A stretch of 64,000 nucleotides of DNA from Argyresthia goedartella (GCA_949825045.1 OX463814.1:28972383-29036382); one strand, 5' to 3'. Shown: positions 25,901 to 31,470, counted from the stretch's first letter. Translations and numbers: made by a program. Notes: generated by a model from the letters alone, not told the origin.

Positions 25901-28900
25901 TAGTCTTTACGTAGAAATTATCTGTTTTACCGGTTTTCCCACTGCCAAAACATGATTTGTGATTAAGAAATCATAAAACAATTTTGTCAATAGATCATCA
26001 GCTATGACTCCCCTCGAGGGGGCGTTTCCGTGGTCACAGAGAAGGGGGAGACCACCACGTCATTCCTGCTCATCCAGCAAGCCAGACCCTCGGATTCGGG
26101 CACCTATCAGTGCAACCCGAGTAATGCACAGTCAAAGAGTATCTTCGTGCATGTGCTTAATGGTGAGTCTATGCTGCCATGCTCTGGAAACTATGGCTTG
26201 GTTTGTTATGAATAATCGTTCCTAATATTTAATCAACATTTTGCCCTACTGATGGTACAGTTTGCGGCAAACATCTATAAAGTTAGTGCCGCGCATTGTG
26301 CAATGTAACGTTTACCGCTGATATGTTAGTCATTGCTGCTTTCATGACATGCGGTAACTTCAAAGATAACTATATAACTATACATATTTCGCGCGATCTG
26401 TAGATTTAATGAATTGGTTGAAAGAATCGTTTAGTCTTACTAGGATCCACCAAGAAATCTGTTTGCATATCTGCAGCCATTTTAAATCTTGGCATTTATT
26501 TTTCTACGAACTTAGATCCACTGCAGATGCTATCGGATCTTAGCCCTTGCATGTTTTGCTTGAAAAATCTTATTTTCTCACAAGCTCGCCTTTTGTTTTC
26601 TTATTATTTCAAATGTTGAATTTAGGATTTATGTAATGTAGTATACTCAAGACCCTTGATTCTGCAGGTAGTTGCTAAAAGAACACTCATAAAATATGGC
26701 TGTTTCTGGAGATTCAAGTTTCTTTTAAAATTGATAATATTGTCGTCACGATTTCGTGGTACATTGATCATCTTGTTCGTCTTTGAGGAACGTTGTGAGG
26801 TCAAGGAGCGAAGTTTCCGGTATAACAGCTTTACAGAATTTCAAAGGTCTTGGGTGAGTTTTAAGGTGAGTTTATAAGTTGAGTTTAGCCAGGCATACAT
26901 GCACGAATGTACCCGGCCGGTACCCGTTTGTTGTATCTCGGATCGGATCTATGACAGGCATACACGCACGGATGTACCCTACAGATCTGCCCGCCAGGCA
27001 TATCCGTGCATTTTTCGTGCCAGACATGTACAGTTTTGCCCGCGGGCATGACTGGCGGGCAGATCCGCCGGGTACCTACCGGGTACATCCATGCCTGTAT
27101 GCCTGGTTTTTGTCTTTATACTGTAACGTGAACGTTACGCATACATTATAACATTATTAGAGAACAAAGCGTGCCGTGTTGTTGGTATAAAATTAGGTCA
27201 CATTAAGAAGTAGATAGACGAGTCGGTAAATGTACATGAAAAGTGTTATTTGAGGAAGTAAATATTTGCACATGGCTATTATATAATGTATCCCAACGTT
27301 GCATATTTTTAATTAATTAAGTAAATCTGGCAGAATGAAAATACGAAACTTAATAACGAATCCGCGGACCCCTGCCGTAAATCGCGCAGCAATCTTTGTG
27401 ATAAACGAGCGGTCTTCAGATAAAGCAAAAAGGAATACGACTTTTTAAAACACCCAGAAGATTATTAAAAAGAAAAGATTTTTTTGGATGTAGGGCATTA
27501 TCGTTAAAACAACGATAGTCATAAATCAAGTGAAATGAAGCGTTTTTAGTGAATGGGTGCGTTTACACTTTTTATTAGCTACAGCGATAATTAAGGATAG
27601 CCTACCGCGAGGGAGGAGTAATAAATTCAGGAATGTATATGTAAAAAAAGGTTCTATGCCCTTTTTGCTGAATTTTTCAGGTAAATCGGTTGAAAGTAAA
27701 ACAAAAACGGTTATTTACGAGGCGATTACAGTTCGATTGAACCGATTTGGGATGATCTGATGTTTAGTTGTCCAATTAGTAGACGACTTGTTGTTCTTAC
27801 TTTTTGTAGGCAACATAATGAACATGATTGCACCTTATCAATTAATATCACAACATGCTTTTTGTAGTATACATAAATGTACGTATGTTTTTTGATATAT
27901 TGACATAGGATCAGAAATTGGGTTTGCAGTTTGAACACAATCCTAAATTGAGGTTAATCTAATAGCAATTTGATACACAAAATGGCAATTCCAAGTGTTT
28001 GCATAAACAGATGAAAATACAAAAAAGTTCTAAAAAACACTTTTATTAATACATTTAATGAGACGTTTCAAATCCGATAGAAAATCCTAGGGGCGCGGCG
28101 CAAACAAAATGTATATCAATAAAAAGGGGTGTATACATTACATGATTTGTGAAACATATTTAGAGCGAAATTCGGTGATTTAAGTTGTGATTTGGATGTT
28201 TTTGTTTTGCAGGGACTCATGTAACAATTAACACCTACTTTATTTGTAACTAAAAGTTTAAATAAATATATCACATTATTATTTATTATTCCTCCTTAAA
28301 TATGTATTAAAAAAATAGAAAACACCTAAATGAAGTTATAATGGCAACAGGTACAAACATAGTTTTCTTCGGCTCCTCCAGAGATGCAACCACCTGTTTT
28401 TTATATATAATTTTAATTAAAATATGTTGAAACCATATTTGAACCTAATAGACTATCATTTAAATATCGATTTATCGTCCAAAACTAAGATTAAAGTATG
28501 AACGCCTGCAAAGCTTCAAAGGCCAAATTTAAAAAAACTAAAAACCTCACCTGCATTAAAATATTTAAACAATACCTTCATAATTTTATAGAATTTCAAT
28601 TACTAGGCGCATTTCTGCTTCTCTTGTGCTTTTTAGTATATTGCAGTCAGGTTTATAGTTTTTTTTTATTATGTCATATATTTCCTGCTTTTTTTGTACA
28701 AATTTACGAAAAATCTGTTTGTGCTTACTTTTAAACTAGAGTGTATTTATGTGTATTCATATCTTTTATGAAAGATTAGTTAATATTTCCGCACTCACCT
28801 TTTGAATTCCTCTATTTTGATACCCCTCTCAAGAGTCTTGAAAAAAGTTTTTTAGCCCGCACATTAAATCGCCATTTTGTTTTTTATTTTTAATTTGTAC

Positions 28901-29841
28901 TACCCATAGACACTCGCGCCACCAACAGGAATCTAATGTATCATTTATCAAAATGTAATGAGCTGTTGAGTTGTAATGAGATGACACAGGAATAGACATA
29001 TATACATACATACCTAAATACATACTTACATAAAAGTCAAACATATAACACTCCGCTTCGCCGCAGTTGGGTAAAACATGACCTTAACCACCTTATTTCG
29101 CAAGAATTTATTTTTGATAAATAATTTACTGATTGTACACTTCATTGGGAACCTGGGGAGGGAGAGCATTGTGTTTTTTGAGGTATCTCCTTTATATAAT
29201 TTGATTGGTAATAACTATTGTTTTTTCAATGGATCAATGGTCCATCAATCAATGCATAGGTTTAGTTTCTCCAAACATACCTGTAGATACAATTAGGGCA
29301 ACAGTGTTTGCATCTAATTTCTTCAAATTAATTACCCTTTGGTAGACGTTTTAAGTTGATCTTACACTGAAATTAAATAGTTACAAAAACAGTATCTAAT
29401 AAAAAAAAACGTAAAGATTTTTGTGTAAAATTATTTTACATAGTTTTTGTGTCGTGACAATAATATTTTTGCGTTCTGTGAATGCACAGTTTGGAAATAA
29501 TCTACGTGAGCGCAAAAGAGCCACACCGTATGGGAATAGGCGTGACGCCATTTTGTTTTTGATCTTACAAAGGCGGGCTTATCTCTTTATAATTTAACAA
29601 TTCATATCTTTCAGCGTTCTAGCAAACCATGTATAGACTAGAAAATGTAGATAGATCATAAACGCCACCACCAATGGTATTGTCGAAAGCAGTTTTAATG
29701 TTTGCCAAAGAAGCAAATTCAATTTTTCCTTTATCAGGAGAGTACCCGGCGGCGATGCAGCGCGGCGGGCAGGCTTTCGCTCTGACCTCGCCTGTCCACT
29801 ACCTCGTGCTGCTAATCTGCCTCCTTCTCAATTTCTCCTGA
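372..29841 (+). CDS. dpr9: Dpr-family two-Ig-domain cell-surface receptor (3' six coding exons, spliced)
   Basis: Six exons share one + strand frame and encode two immunoglobulin domains plus a hydrophobic tail. Dpr proteins are neuronal surface receptors that pair with DIP proteins in synaptic partner matching (family knowledge). Ig1 has its Cys in exon 1 (AYLNC), its Trp in exon 2 (VSWVRHRD) and its second Cys in exon 3 (DSGIYEC). Ig2 has Cys in exon 4 (INLTC), Trp (IFWNHND) and Cys in exon 5 (SGTYQC). Family signatures are YFDLAASKNVTALLGK, TVGRYTYTSDQRF, GGPDLYIDRGSTINLT and SPRGGVSVVTEKG. N-glycosylation sequons NVT, NKT and NLT are visible. The last exon ends in a hydrophobic stretch (YLVLLICLLLNF) suited to a GPI or membrane anchor. 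Intron phases are 0, 0, 1, 0 and 1. The signal peptide lies upstream of the window. Assignment to dpr9 rather than another dpr rests on remembered resemblance, including an insertion in the Ig2 C-C' region. The family is certain; the paralogue is likely. Confidence 0.93.
507..1489 (+). other. intron a, left part; no recognised element
   Basis: Starts with donor GTAAGG. Nothing with coding support or terminal repeats was recognised. A short pyrimidine-rich patch at 840-960 has no identifiable origin. Confidence 0.5.
1490..1975 (+). pseudogene. CR1/L2-type LINE 3'-end relic
   Basis: The broken reading frame ends in TFKSRLKEHYLSLP then a stop near 1697. This matches the FKTRLKEHFLSLS terminus of the LINE at 43618-46145. 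Upstream remnants (RRSHPRSQLAHPQHKTAAF) align with RRSHTMSLLSTPQHNTAAY of that element. The following 3' UTR is AT-rich and closes with a GAGCAATAAAG signal near 1955. It is a severely 5'-truncated copy in sense orientation inside the dpr intron. Confidence 0.7.
1976..3426 (+). other. intron a, right part; no recognised element
   Basis: Ends in acceptor TTTATTTCCCAG at 3426. No conserved frame, terminal repeats or SINE head was seen. The phrase CACATTTCATTAC near 2558 recurs at 32767 and 40924, hinting at an old dispersed repeat. Confidence 0.4.
3427..3555 (+). CDS. dpr9: dpr exon b: core of Ig domain 1
   Basis: Acceptor TTTATTTCCCAG, then LNMQVSWVRHRDIHLL to EDYTLQ, and donor CAG|GTAAAC at 3556. 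Phase is 0 at both ends. It contains the Ig1 core Trp and the Dpr hallmark VGRYTYTSDQRF, the part of the domain that faces DIP partners in known complexes. Confidence 0.95.
3585..3700 (-). mobile_element. RTE-type LINE 3'-terminal scrap
   Basis: The words CATCATCTTGCTCAGCACAC, CCACTGCTGGGTG and AGGCCTCTTTTCT are the minus-strand 3' end of RTE LINEs. The same phrases occur in the longer relic at 48655-49085 in the same orientation. Only the 3' tail is present. Confidence 0.65.
3701..4119 (+). other. intron b; nothing recognised
   Basis: AT-rich sequence. Open frames on both strands here are short and have no family resemblance. Confidence 0.4.
4120..4845. repeat. dispersed repeat with GGGTTCCGTACC words, inverted arms and GTCT/GTCC microsatellite
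   Basis: Contains AGGGTTCCGTACC near 4141 and 4483, a GTCTGTCTGTCCGTCTGTC run near 4524, and ATGAACCGTGATAG near 4559. The arm 4215-4330 (ACAAAGTTATAGGTGCGGCTAC) is inverted at about 4675-4830 (GTAGCCACACCAATAACTTTGT). The family recurs at 38820-38985, 48165-48525 and 58955-59480. I cannot name it. Confidence 0.6.
4634..4654. repeat. (TA)n microsatellite
   Basis: Uninterrupted TA dinucleotides inside the dispersed repeat. Confidence 0.95.
4846..5887 (+). other. intron b; simple repeats and a partial dispersed repeat
   Basis: Around 5045-5110 is a diverged piece of the GGGTTCCGTACCCGAAGG repeat family (TAGGGTTTTGTACCCGAAGG). A (CCTA)n tract lies at 5261-5313. The rest is AT-rich with nothing recognised. 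Confidence 0.5.
5888..6129 (-). mobile_element. tRNA-derived SINE, family A, copy 1
   Basis: On the minus strand the head carries A-box-like and B-box-like pol III elements (B box GGTTCGAGTCCC as complement of GGGACTCGAACCC at 6068). The body reads through TTGGGTACTAGACAAC and ACACACATTGATCTAGCCCC and ends in a (GAAT)n tail at 5889-5910. It shares the whole body with copies at 39645, 40525 and 53262. Confidence 0.85.
6216..6309 (+). CDS. dpr9: dpr exon c: end of Ig domain 1
   Basis: Acceptor TTTTTATTGCAG at 6215, then IKYPQHRDSGIYECQISTTP to LNVV, and donor TCG|GTAAGC at 6310, phase 1. It has the second Ig1 cysteine in the DSGIYEC motif. The split Glu codon (G/AG) is completed by the exon at 25611. 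Confidence 0.95.
6310..7815 (+). other. intron c, first part; nothing recognised
   Basis: Begins with donor GTAAGC. There is no coding frame of known family. A GC-richer patch lies at 7200-7480 without recognisable ends. Confidence 0.4.
7816..8790. repeat. dispersed repeat block with TG microsatellite and internal partial duplications
   Basis: A near-palindrome AACTTCTCTTGAGAAGTT sits at 7817-7834 and its counterpart TTCTTCTCAAGAGAAGTT at about 8749-8767. The phrase TTTAAGACCTGGAGAATCATTTGC (7887) recurs in diverged form near 8418 and 8541, each time near AGTGATGTCT or AGCGATGTCT and a TG run (7930-7960; about 8586-8602). This looks like a composite or internally duplicated old element. Confidence 0.55.
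9290..9710 (-). pseudogene. DDE transposase C-terminal fragment (IS630/Tc1-mariner superfamily)
   Basis: A 110-codon minus-strand frame (9672-9343) carries APPYHCELNPIELMWAQVKG. This is the conserved block around the last catalytic acidic residue (the E of NPIE) of IS630/Tc1-type DDE_3 transposases. It is followed by the usual helical tail (FKMAEIKALFHEGLQNVTPQ). The N-terminal DNA-binding part and first two Asp residues are missing, so it is inactive. No terminal repeats were found. Confidence 0.75.
9711..10357 (+). other. intron c; GATCGAT-rich stretch, otherwise unassigned
   Basis: About 9880-9995 repeats GATCGATTC/GATCGAT words on both strands and ends in GGGCATCCCT, a phrase resembling hAT-type terminal repeats (CAGGGATGCC). 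No partner end was found. Confidence 0.35.
10358..10369. repeat. target-site duplication, left copy, of I-type LINE
   Basis: GGTAAAACCTTT here is identical to 23627-23638. It directly precedes the A/T-rich 3' tail of the minus-strand LINE. Confidence 0.9.
10396..10415 (-). other. 3'-end hairpin of I-type LINE
   Basis: GGTCGCT / AGCGACC form a perfect 7-bp stem with a 6-nt loop, between the ORF2 stop and the poly-TAAA tail. By analogy with other LINEs this may be the RNA structure bound by the reverse transcriptase. That role is inference. Confidence 0.6.
10433..12190 (-). pseudogene. I-type LINE ORF2, 3' part: RT palm/thumb, RNase H, Cys/His tail
   Basis: An open frame of about 580 codons follows the piggyBac insertion. 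The RT catalytic motif is GCLFADDLTILC, with downstream thumb region and connection. The RNase H domain has its catalytic acids in YYTDGSVCEG, FTCEAVAIL and IFSDSMSSL, and the conserved WIPSHQGIPGNERADTAAK. A CLRCSSDLSVKHLFIDCP zinc-binding motif lies near the end. The frame is intact to its stop at 10433. Without piggyBac and one TTAA it continues directly from the segment at 14997-15529. Confidence 0.9.
12187..12190. repeat. TTAA target duplication, left copy, of piggyBac
   Basis: TTAA next to terminal CCCTCAAAGGCTAC; the matching TTAA is at 14993-14996. Confidence 0.95.
12236..12251. repeat. piggyBac subterminal palindromic motif, left
   Basis: GGGTGAAAATTCACCC, 7-bp arms with a 2-nt spacer, preceded by TAAAGCTACTAT. 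It is a candidate transposase-binding site. Confidence 0.7.
12782..14680 (-). CDS. piggyBac transposase, 632 aa
   Basis: Cut-and-paste transposase of the piggyBac superfamily, acting in the nucleus at TTAA sites. Residues about 15-60 are an acidic, low-complexity N-terminus. The DDE-type core follows, with Asp279 (TIDEQLVGFRG), Asp357 (ITYDNWFTS) and Asp459 (GVDAIDQMC) aligning with the catalytic aspartates known from the moth piggyBac. Residues about 596-630 form a cysteine-rich C-terminal domain (CSVC, CTKC, FICKIH, CDKC) that binds the element ends in the family. The ATG at 14680 follows a likely splice acceptor (14684) and is the first in the transcript model. Length is slightly above the 594 residues of the classic piggyBac. 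No stop or frameshift was found. It is not a domesticated gene, since terminal repeats are present. Confidence 0.97.
   Translation of the reverse strand: MSHLRDWEIEAELASDMEPSDDEDHVEEDIHESDEQSIINDEEFHDNLPEPEAMEVEEPEPQLQSPPSPAPDERPVKLGNTSFVRHGNMLRATKTIMKGKEKRGHTAYKWSTRPPPPHRIPGRNIVPFMPGPIGVAREVMNELASFELFFDESILETILLHTNQEIVKQKANYASSPSFVKSLHIVELKAYIGILFLTAVKKDNRVATEFLWAVSGSEIYSAVMSKERFKFITNCLRFDDRETRDARKSDDFTHIRDIWEKLMKKCSDLYRPSVNCTIDEQLVGFRGRCKFRIYIPSKPDEYGLKMVLMCDSYNRFVISGMPYLGKNTPNGNTPLAEYFVENLTKSIHGTNINITYDNWFTSIPLAKKMLSKYKLTTVGTLRKNKTEIPPDTLVTKNRPIGSSIFLYNSYDQLQLNTYCPKKGKMVLLLSNMHYEAAISESTGKPEVIEYCNSTKAGVDAIDQMCHSYSCSRRTKRWSMAIFYKMLDLAGINARTTLNMNKSRKGDAQISRSDFLYKLSLALIIPFMKTRLTIPNLRHDIKEKIESVVNEMQKLESNQPQAASHMDQESGNETEPHASSAHQATRAAAPRQGRCSVCKPKKDKKFAVKCTKCSNFICKIHRTIICDKCATQQ
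14684..14762 (-). other. putative intron in piggyBac 5' UTR
   Basis: Minus-strand donor CAC|GTAAGTAA at 14762 and acceptor TATTTCGTTTTAG ending at 14684, 79 nt apart and just upstream of the ATG. The donor is near-consensus and the tract before the acceptor is T-rich. Splicing is inferred from sequence only. Confidence 0.5.
14795..14810. repeat. piggyBac subterminal palindromic motif, internal right
   Basis: GGGTGAAAATTCACCC preceded by TAAAGCTACAAC, nearly the same context as the left copy. Confidence 0.7.
14960..14975. repeat. piggyBac subterminal palindromic motif, terminal right
   Basis: GGGTGAATTTTCACCC, the complement form, 17 bp inside the right end. Confidence 0.7.
14993..14996. repeat. 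TTAA target duplication, right copy, of piggyBac
   Basis: TTAA flanking the right terminal repeat. Confidence 0.95.
14997..15806 (-). pseudogene. I-type LINE ORF2, N-terminal half of the reverse transcriptase
   Basis: Minus-strand frame with RT motifs in order: PDQWREATVIPIPKPGK, the RPIS-like block as YKPISLTCNLCKLFEKIV, YQFGFRKFRSTSDHL, the first catalytic Asp in VALDLEKAYEMVWKH, and NGLPQGSVL, where piggyBac breaks it. Upstream of 15529 the same frame continues as ILGDSSTGPDQISN. It is out of frame with the segment at 15798-16245 because of a 1-nt shift in an A-rich run near 15800. Confidence 0.88.
15798..16245 (-). pseudogene. I-type LINE ORF2, endonuclease-RT linker
   Basis: The frame begins at the CR1-type insertion point and reads GAT AAA TTG AAT, in phase with the interrupted endonuclease frame at 21432. 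It includes VPWWNEEFSKSLKQTKKAYRK, the usual linker between endonuclease and RT in this group. It ends at a frameshift near 15800. Confidence 0.85.
16559..16592 (-). other. 3'-UTR hairpin of CR1/L2-type LINE
   Basis: GTTGTCTTACTGTTG and CAACAGTAAGACAAC form a perfect 15-bp stem around a 4-nt loop (ATAG). It may be a structured RNA element of the LINE transcript; function inferred. Confidence 0.6.
16778..19733 (-). pseudogene. CR1/L2-type LINE ORF2: endonuclease + reverse transcriptase (degenerate)
   Basis: The ATG at 19733 starts the APE-type endonuclease, with SIISQNIRSI, ILILTESWLNHD, IVGDLNIN and a DHL motif (TIADHLMTF). It is broken by TAG at 19559-19557, a shift in an A run near 18910 with TAA beyond it, and TAG near 18326. 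The RT portion 18151-16778 is open for 457 codons: NFRPISVLPSISKILEKL, QYGFRQARSTEDAV, VFLDLKKAFDTV (first Asp), YGVPQGSVLGP, VSYADDTAIVF (YADD), and a thumb with WGGATKTRFLELERSQ. It lacks RNase H. An 83-codon frame (19977-19726) overlaps the ATG and may be a frame-shifted ORF2 leader. Confidence 0.87.
20008..20982 (-). CDS. CR1/L2-type LINE ORF1 protein, 324 aa
   Basis: Nucleic-acid-binding ORF1 protein of a LINE. Residues about 60-160 are rich in heptad Leu/Glu/Lys/Gln and likely form a coiled coil. An RRM-like segment begins near 162 (TATIELRNVP). The C-terminal part (about 263-320) reads VYVDEHLAPSTRKLLYETRQ and SNGKIYLRTDQEEKEIVI, the layout of the baculovirus FP-like domain common in insect LINE ORF1s. 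The frame is uninterrupted from ATG to stop even though ORF2 of the same copy is ruined. Confidence 0.85.
   Translation of the reverse strand: MIHSPPVENNTLNQALSFSDPALNTKPSQDAPSMVTIRHKRQRTEGSPEAGLSHDHLRKFTLEIKEMLSSWREDQDRRLSDWKNDQDISLSTLVKEVTELRAQCLKIQTTNSDIEKSMEYMSNCFDGTQLQLSQLQKENQEKDLAILQLQNQINDLQLKTRTATIELRNVPNKDSEKQSDLFSIVANVAKVINTDIQTSDLRDVYRLPGKSNTSRPIVVEFATVTKRNHLLSSIRNYNKDRPIVEKLNTQILGFPGMSEPVYVDEHLAPSTRKLLYETRQVAKANKYSCWHSNGKIYLRTDQEEKEIVIRSDKQLATFSANNNK
20983..21431 (-). promoter_or_regulatory. 5' UTR / internal promoter region of CR1/L2-type LINE
   Basis: GC-rich relative to its neighbours. On the opposite strand it carries a tRNA-like A box (TAGCCGAGTGG, 21138-21148) and B box (GAGTTCGAGCC, 21190-21200). 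The word AGCCAAATRGC occurs twice (21131 and 21292). Transcription start is expected near 21431 on the minus strand. Confidence 0.5.
21432..22187 (-). pseudogene. I-type LINE ORF2, APE-type endonuclease
   Basis: The ATG at 22187 starts MKILQWNVNGFHVRFENIK. Catalytic motifs are visible: LQWNVNG (Asn), CIHETNF (Glu), LLGDFNGHHFYWGS (Asp/Asn), SSIDLTLAS and YDSDHFPI (Asp-His). The frame is intact up to the CR1-type insertion at CAA TTA GAT (21432) and resumes at 16245. The endonuclease nicks target DNA for target-primed reverse transcription. Confidence 0.9.
22232..23475 (-). pseudogene. I-type LINE ORF1, gag-like protein with CCHC zinc knuckle
   Basis: The ATG at 23475 starts MEEPTPSPNVSYANVTSK. 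An RRM-like central region follows, then a zinc knuckle CFVCNGMGHLAKHCP (near 22900), and a Ser/Thr/Pro/Asn-rich tail. An in-frame TGA at about 23192 follows DHLLEI; the frame then continues as PLLTRNKRIVLSNVCPVIP. A -1 shift near 22609 separates the last 125 codons (SDCTDDTDSNYS to NSGKTQ). It would bind LINE RNA if repaired. Confidence 0.85.
23476..23626 (-). promoter_or_regulatory. 5' UTR of I-type LINE with strong hairpin
   Basis: Extends from the target duplication to the ORF1 ATG. Contains a perfect 10-bp stem with 4-nt TTGC loop at 23486-23509 (GGTGCTCCTG / CAGGAGCACC), 10 nt upstream of the ATG, and a GC-rich start (GCGGCCGCC). Confidence 0.6.
23627..23638. repeat. target-site duplication, right copy, of I-type LINE
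   Basis: GGTAAAACCTTT identical to 10358-10369. Confidence 0.9.
23639..24193 (+). other. intron c; old repeat flank, otherwise unassigned
   Basis: The first 31 bp (GTTTACATATTTGGCCTCAA...) occur inverted at about 8926-8956, so the LINE landed beside or inside an older repeat. Nothing else was recognised. Confidence 0.45.
24194..24585 (+). mobile_element. about 390-bp MITE-like repeat, complete copy
   Basis: Begins GAATTGTT and ends AACAATTC. Inside both ends are related words (GCGTGCGACTTATGTCACG at the left; its inverted counterpart CATAAATGTCACGC at the right). Internal phrases (TTATCCGCTGCACGC, TTAAATGCTCTCATATTA, GCTGTATGACAGTG) are shared with the split copy at 43395-43617 plus 46146-46290. 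No coding capacity. Confidence 0.65.
24740..25400 (+). pseudogene. LINE RT C-terminal relic with 3' UTR
   Basis: A plus-strand frame reads LVHDTKFFGITIDRKLQWGPQIDNL, the typical RT thumb block (LGI-D-L-W--HI--L) of jockey/CR1-like LINEs. After gaps come LRNTHLLIALRLEKVNNSFKY and LYNNKIPLDILK. The 3' UTR phrase TAGGAGTTTCTTTGCCCTC, then CTCCTATAGTGACCCATTATAGAGAAG, matches the 3' end relic at 54905-55060. It is 5'-truncated and broken by stops. Confidence 0.7.
25611..25768 (+). CDS. dpr9: dpr exon d: first half of Ig domain 2
   Basis: Acceptor TGTTGTTTCAG at 25610, then (E)PTTEIIGGPDLYIDRGSTIN, LTCVVLYSPEPPAYIFWNHNDA. Two in-frame donors are possible. AGG|GTACGT at 25769 is near-consensus and adds VGNISKIDTR. 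GCG|GTCGGT at 25739 is weak but gives the spacing usual for most Dpr proteins. Both leave phase 0 and join IISYDSPRGG of the next exon. The strong donor is used for these coordinates. Confidence 0.9.
25994..26162 (+). CDS. dpr9: dpr exon e: second half of Ig domain 2
   Basis: Acceptor TTTTGTCAATAG at 25993, then IISYDSPRGGVSVVTEKGET, SFLLIQQARPSDSGTYQCNP to VHVLN, and donor ATG|GTGAGT at 26163, phase 1. It carries the last Ig2 cysteine. Reading on into the intron would stop after about 17 codons. Confidence 0.95.
26163..29737 (+). other. intron e; one palindromic block, otherwise unassigned
   Basis: Donor GTGAGT to acceptor CCTTTATCAG. A GC-rich palindromic cluster at 26889-27106 is listed separately. 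The remainder is AT-rich with no coding or transposon signature recognised. Confidence 0.5.
26889..27106. repeat. GC-rich palindromic cluster (fold-back)
   Basis: The outer arms 26889-26925 and 27070-27106 (CCAGGCATACA...GGTACCC) are inverted with about 5 mismatches in 37. The inner arms GATCTGCCCGCCAG (26984-26997) and CTGGCGGGCAGATC (27052-27065) are perfect. The phrase GCACGGATGTACCC recurs at 26965. Origin unknown. Confidence 0.75.
29738..29841 (+). CDS. dpr9: dpr exon f: C-terminal tail with membrane anchor signal
   Basis: Acceptor TTTCCTTTATCAG at 29737. The two bases GA complete Gly, followed by EYPAAMQRGGQAFALTSPVH and YLVLLICLLLNFS, stop TGA 29839-29841. The EYPAAM phrase after VHVLNG is a Dpr family signature. 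The hydrophobic terminus with no cytoplasmic tail suggests GPI anchoring. Confidence 0.93.
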
Positions 29842-29868
29842 CACCTAAGGATACTAGACTAAAATGTA

Positions 29869-29874
29869 AATAAA
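29869..29874 (+). terminator. proximal polyadenylation signal AATAAA of dpr
   Basis: 28 nt after the stop codon, followed by AAAATGTATCTCCTCTTGGTGG. Confidence 0.45.
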
Positions 29875-31139
29875 AAATGTATCTCCTCTTGGTGGTTTAT
29901 ACTGACGCTTGCCCCACAAACGCCAGTGTAAGCGGCCTAAGTGAAATATTTGCTATTTTATAGTGTGGGTTGTGTTACGTACAATGTAATTTTTAAAATT
30001 CCCTGAAACAAGTAGGTGAAGTGCTTCTCTAGTTATAGTTGTAAATATTTTAAAAATAAGGCAATTATTGTTTGGACCCTAAGTGATTGTTATTTTGTAC
30101 GAATATGTAAGTTCAATAATATCGTTTATTTTTCGTAGTTTGGTTTTGTTTTGCTCAGAAGTGTCTGCATTTAGTGGTTTATCTGTACTTTCTGAATAGG
30201 AATGATAACAATCCAAAACGATTTTTCTAGAATGGCGCATTGGCAAAACCGTAAATAGAAATATAGTTTGTATGCCATTGAGAGATTATAAAGTTAGATT
30301 ATCACAGGAATGTAAAAACAGCTGACAATACTATGTTTAAACAAGGAATGTAAATATAGATAAAAAGATATGAATCACTCATTTGTCTAGCTAGCTTATT
30401 ATTAATAAAACTATTTTTTTTTACATTTGAGATCCGTAGTATACGATCCAGTTAATTTTAAATCCTGGCAAACACTACTATTTTTTTTACTTTAAAATTA
30501 ATACAGATTCATTATATTTATGTTGCCTCTAAACATTTTAAGAAAAAGCTGAAAATATATCAGATGAACATAAAATAAAGCCCAAACAAGTGCTCTATTT
30601 TGCAGTGTAATTTAAATTTAAATATAGATTTAATTTTAATTTATTATTTTATGTTCAGGACGAGGATATGACTATACTTAGATATAATATGCTACGAAAT
30701 CCTCATACTTTAAAAATATTATGTATGAATACATAACACGTACGATTCGAGTAAAGCTGTATAAGTACTGCATATATTAATTAAGTACTACCGTAAATAG
30801 ACTAAATTTTAATTGTAAATAAACAAGATTAATGTGTAAATAATAGTTGTGTAATATTGCAGTCAAACGCTGATTTCGAATAATTCTCTAGTATTTATTT
30901 AGTAAATCATCGATATTCTATTGATGAGTGAGTATATCCTCCGGATGGAATCAGGAATTTAAAGATGTTTTTTTTTAAAGAAATCAATACTCGAAAATTC
31001 CAAGCGTTTACATAAGCACTAATGCTCCAATCACATCAGATACCAAGAATTTACTTGATATCTATCTCATCGTGTCTGTCGCTCCAGAATCGTACCCTTC
31101 AGGTTCATTTACACCACTTCCCATTACCATTTTGATAAG

Positions 31140-31470
31140 TTCACATTTCGACCACTTCTTAAGTCGACTACTTCCCATTTCGATAACTTTCCAATTCGAC
31201 AACTTCCCTGGTTAGACCACTTCCCAATGTAAGTAGTTGTCGAATTGGGAAGTAGCCATTCCAATTCGACAACATTTATCGATAAGTAAAGCGGGTCTTC
31301 GCCGTTGACTCACAGCTGAAATATTTTAAATTTGGGGAAGTTGTCGAATCTGGAAGTGGTCGAATTGGAAAGTGGGTAAAATGGGAACTTGCCATCACGA
31401 ATCTTGGCATAATGAGAACTTGTCGAATTTGCACAAAAATGTTGAGTTATAGAGATGGAAAGTAGTCGAA
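31140..31470. repeat. array of direct and inverted TTCGAC / ACTTCCC words
   Basis: At least eight TTCGAC/GTCGAA words in about 320 bp, alternating with ACTTCCC/GGGAAGT. Left-hand copies are mostly TTCGAC..ACTTCCC; right-hand copies are mostly the complement. See findings. Confidence 0.75.

Noticed and set aside
26879..27151. 90- and 67-codon frames on both strands
   Set aside because: Both arise from the palindromic GC-rich cluster; symmetry explains open frames on both strands.
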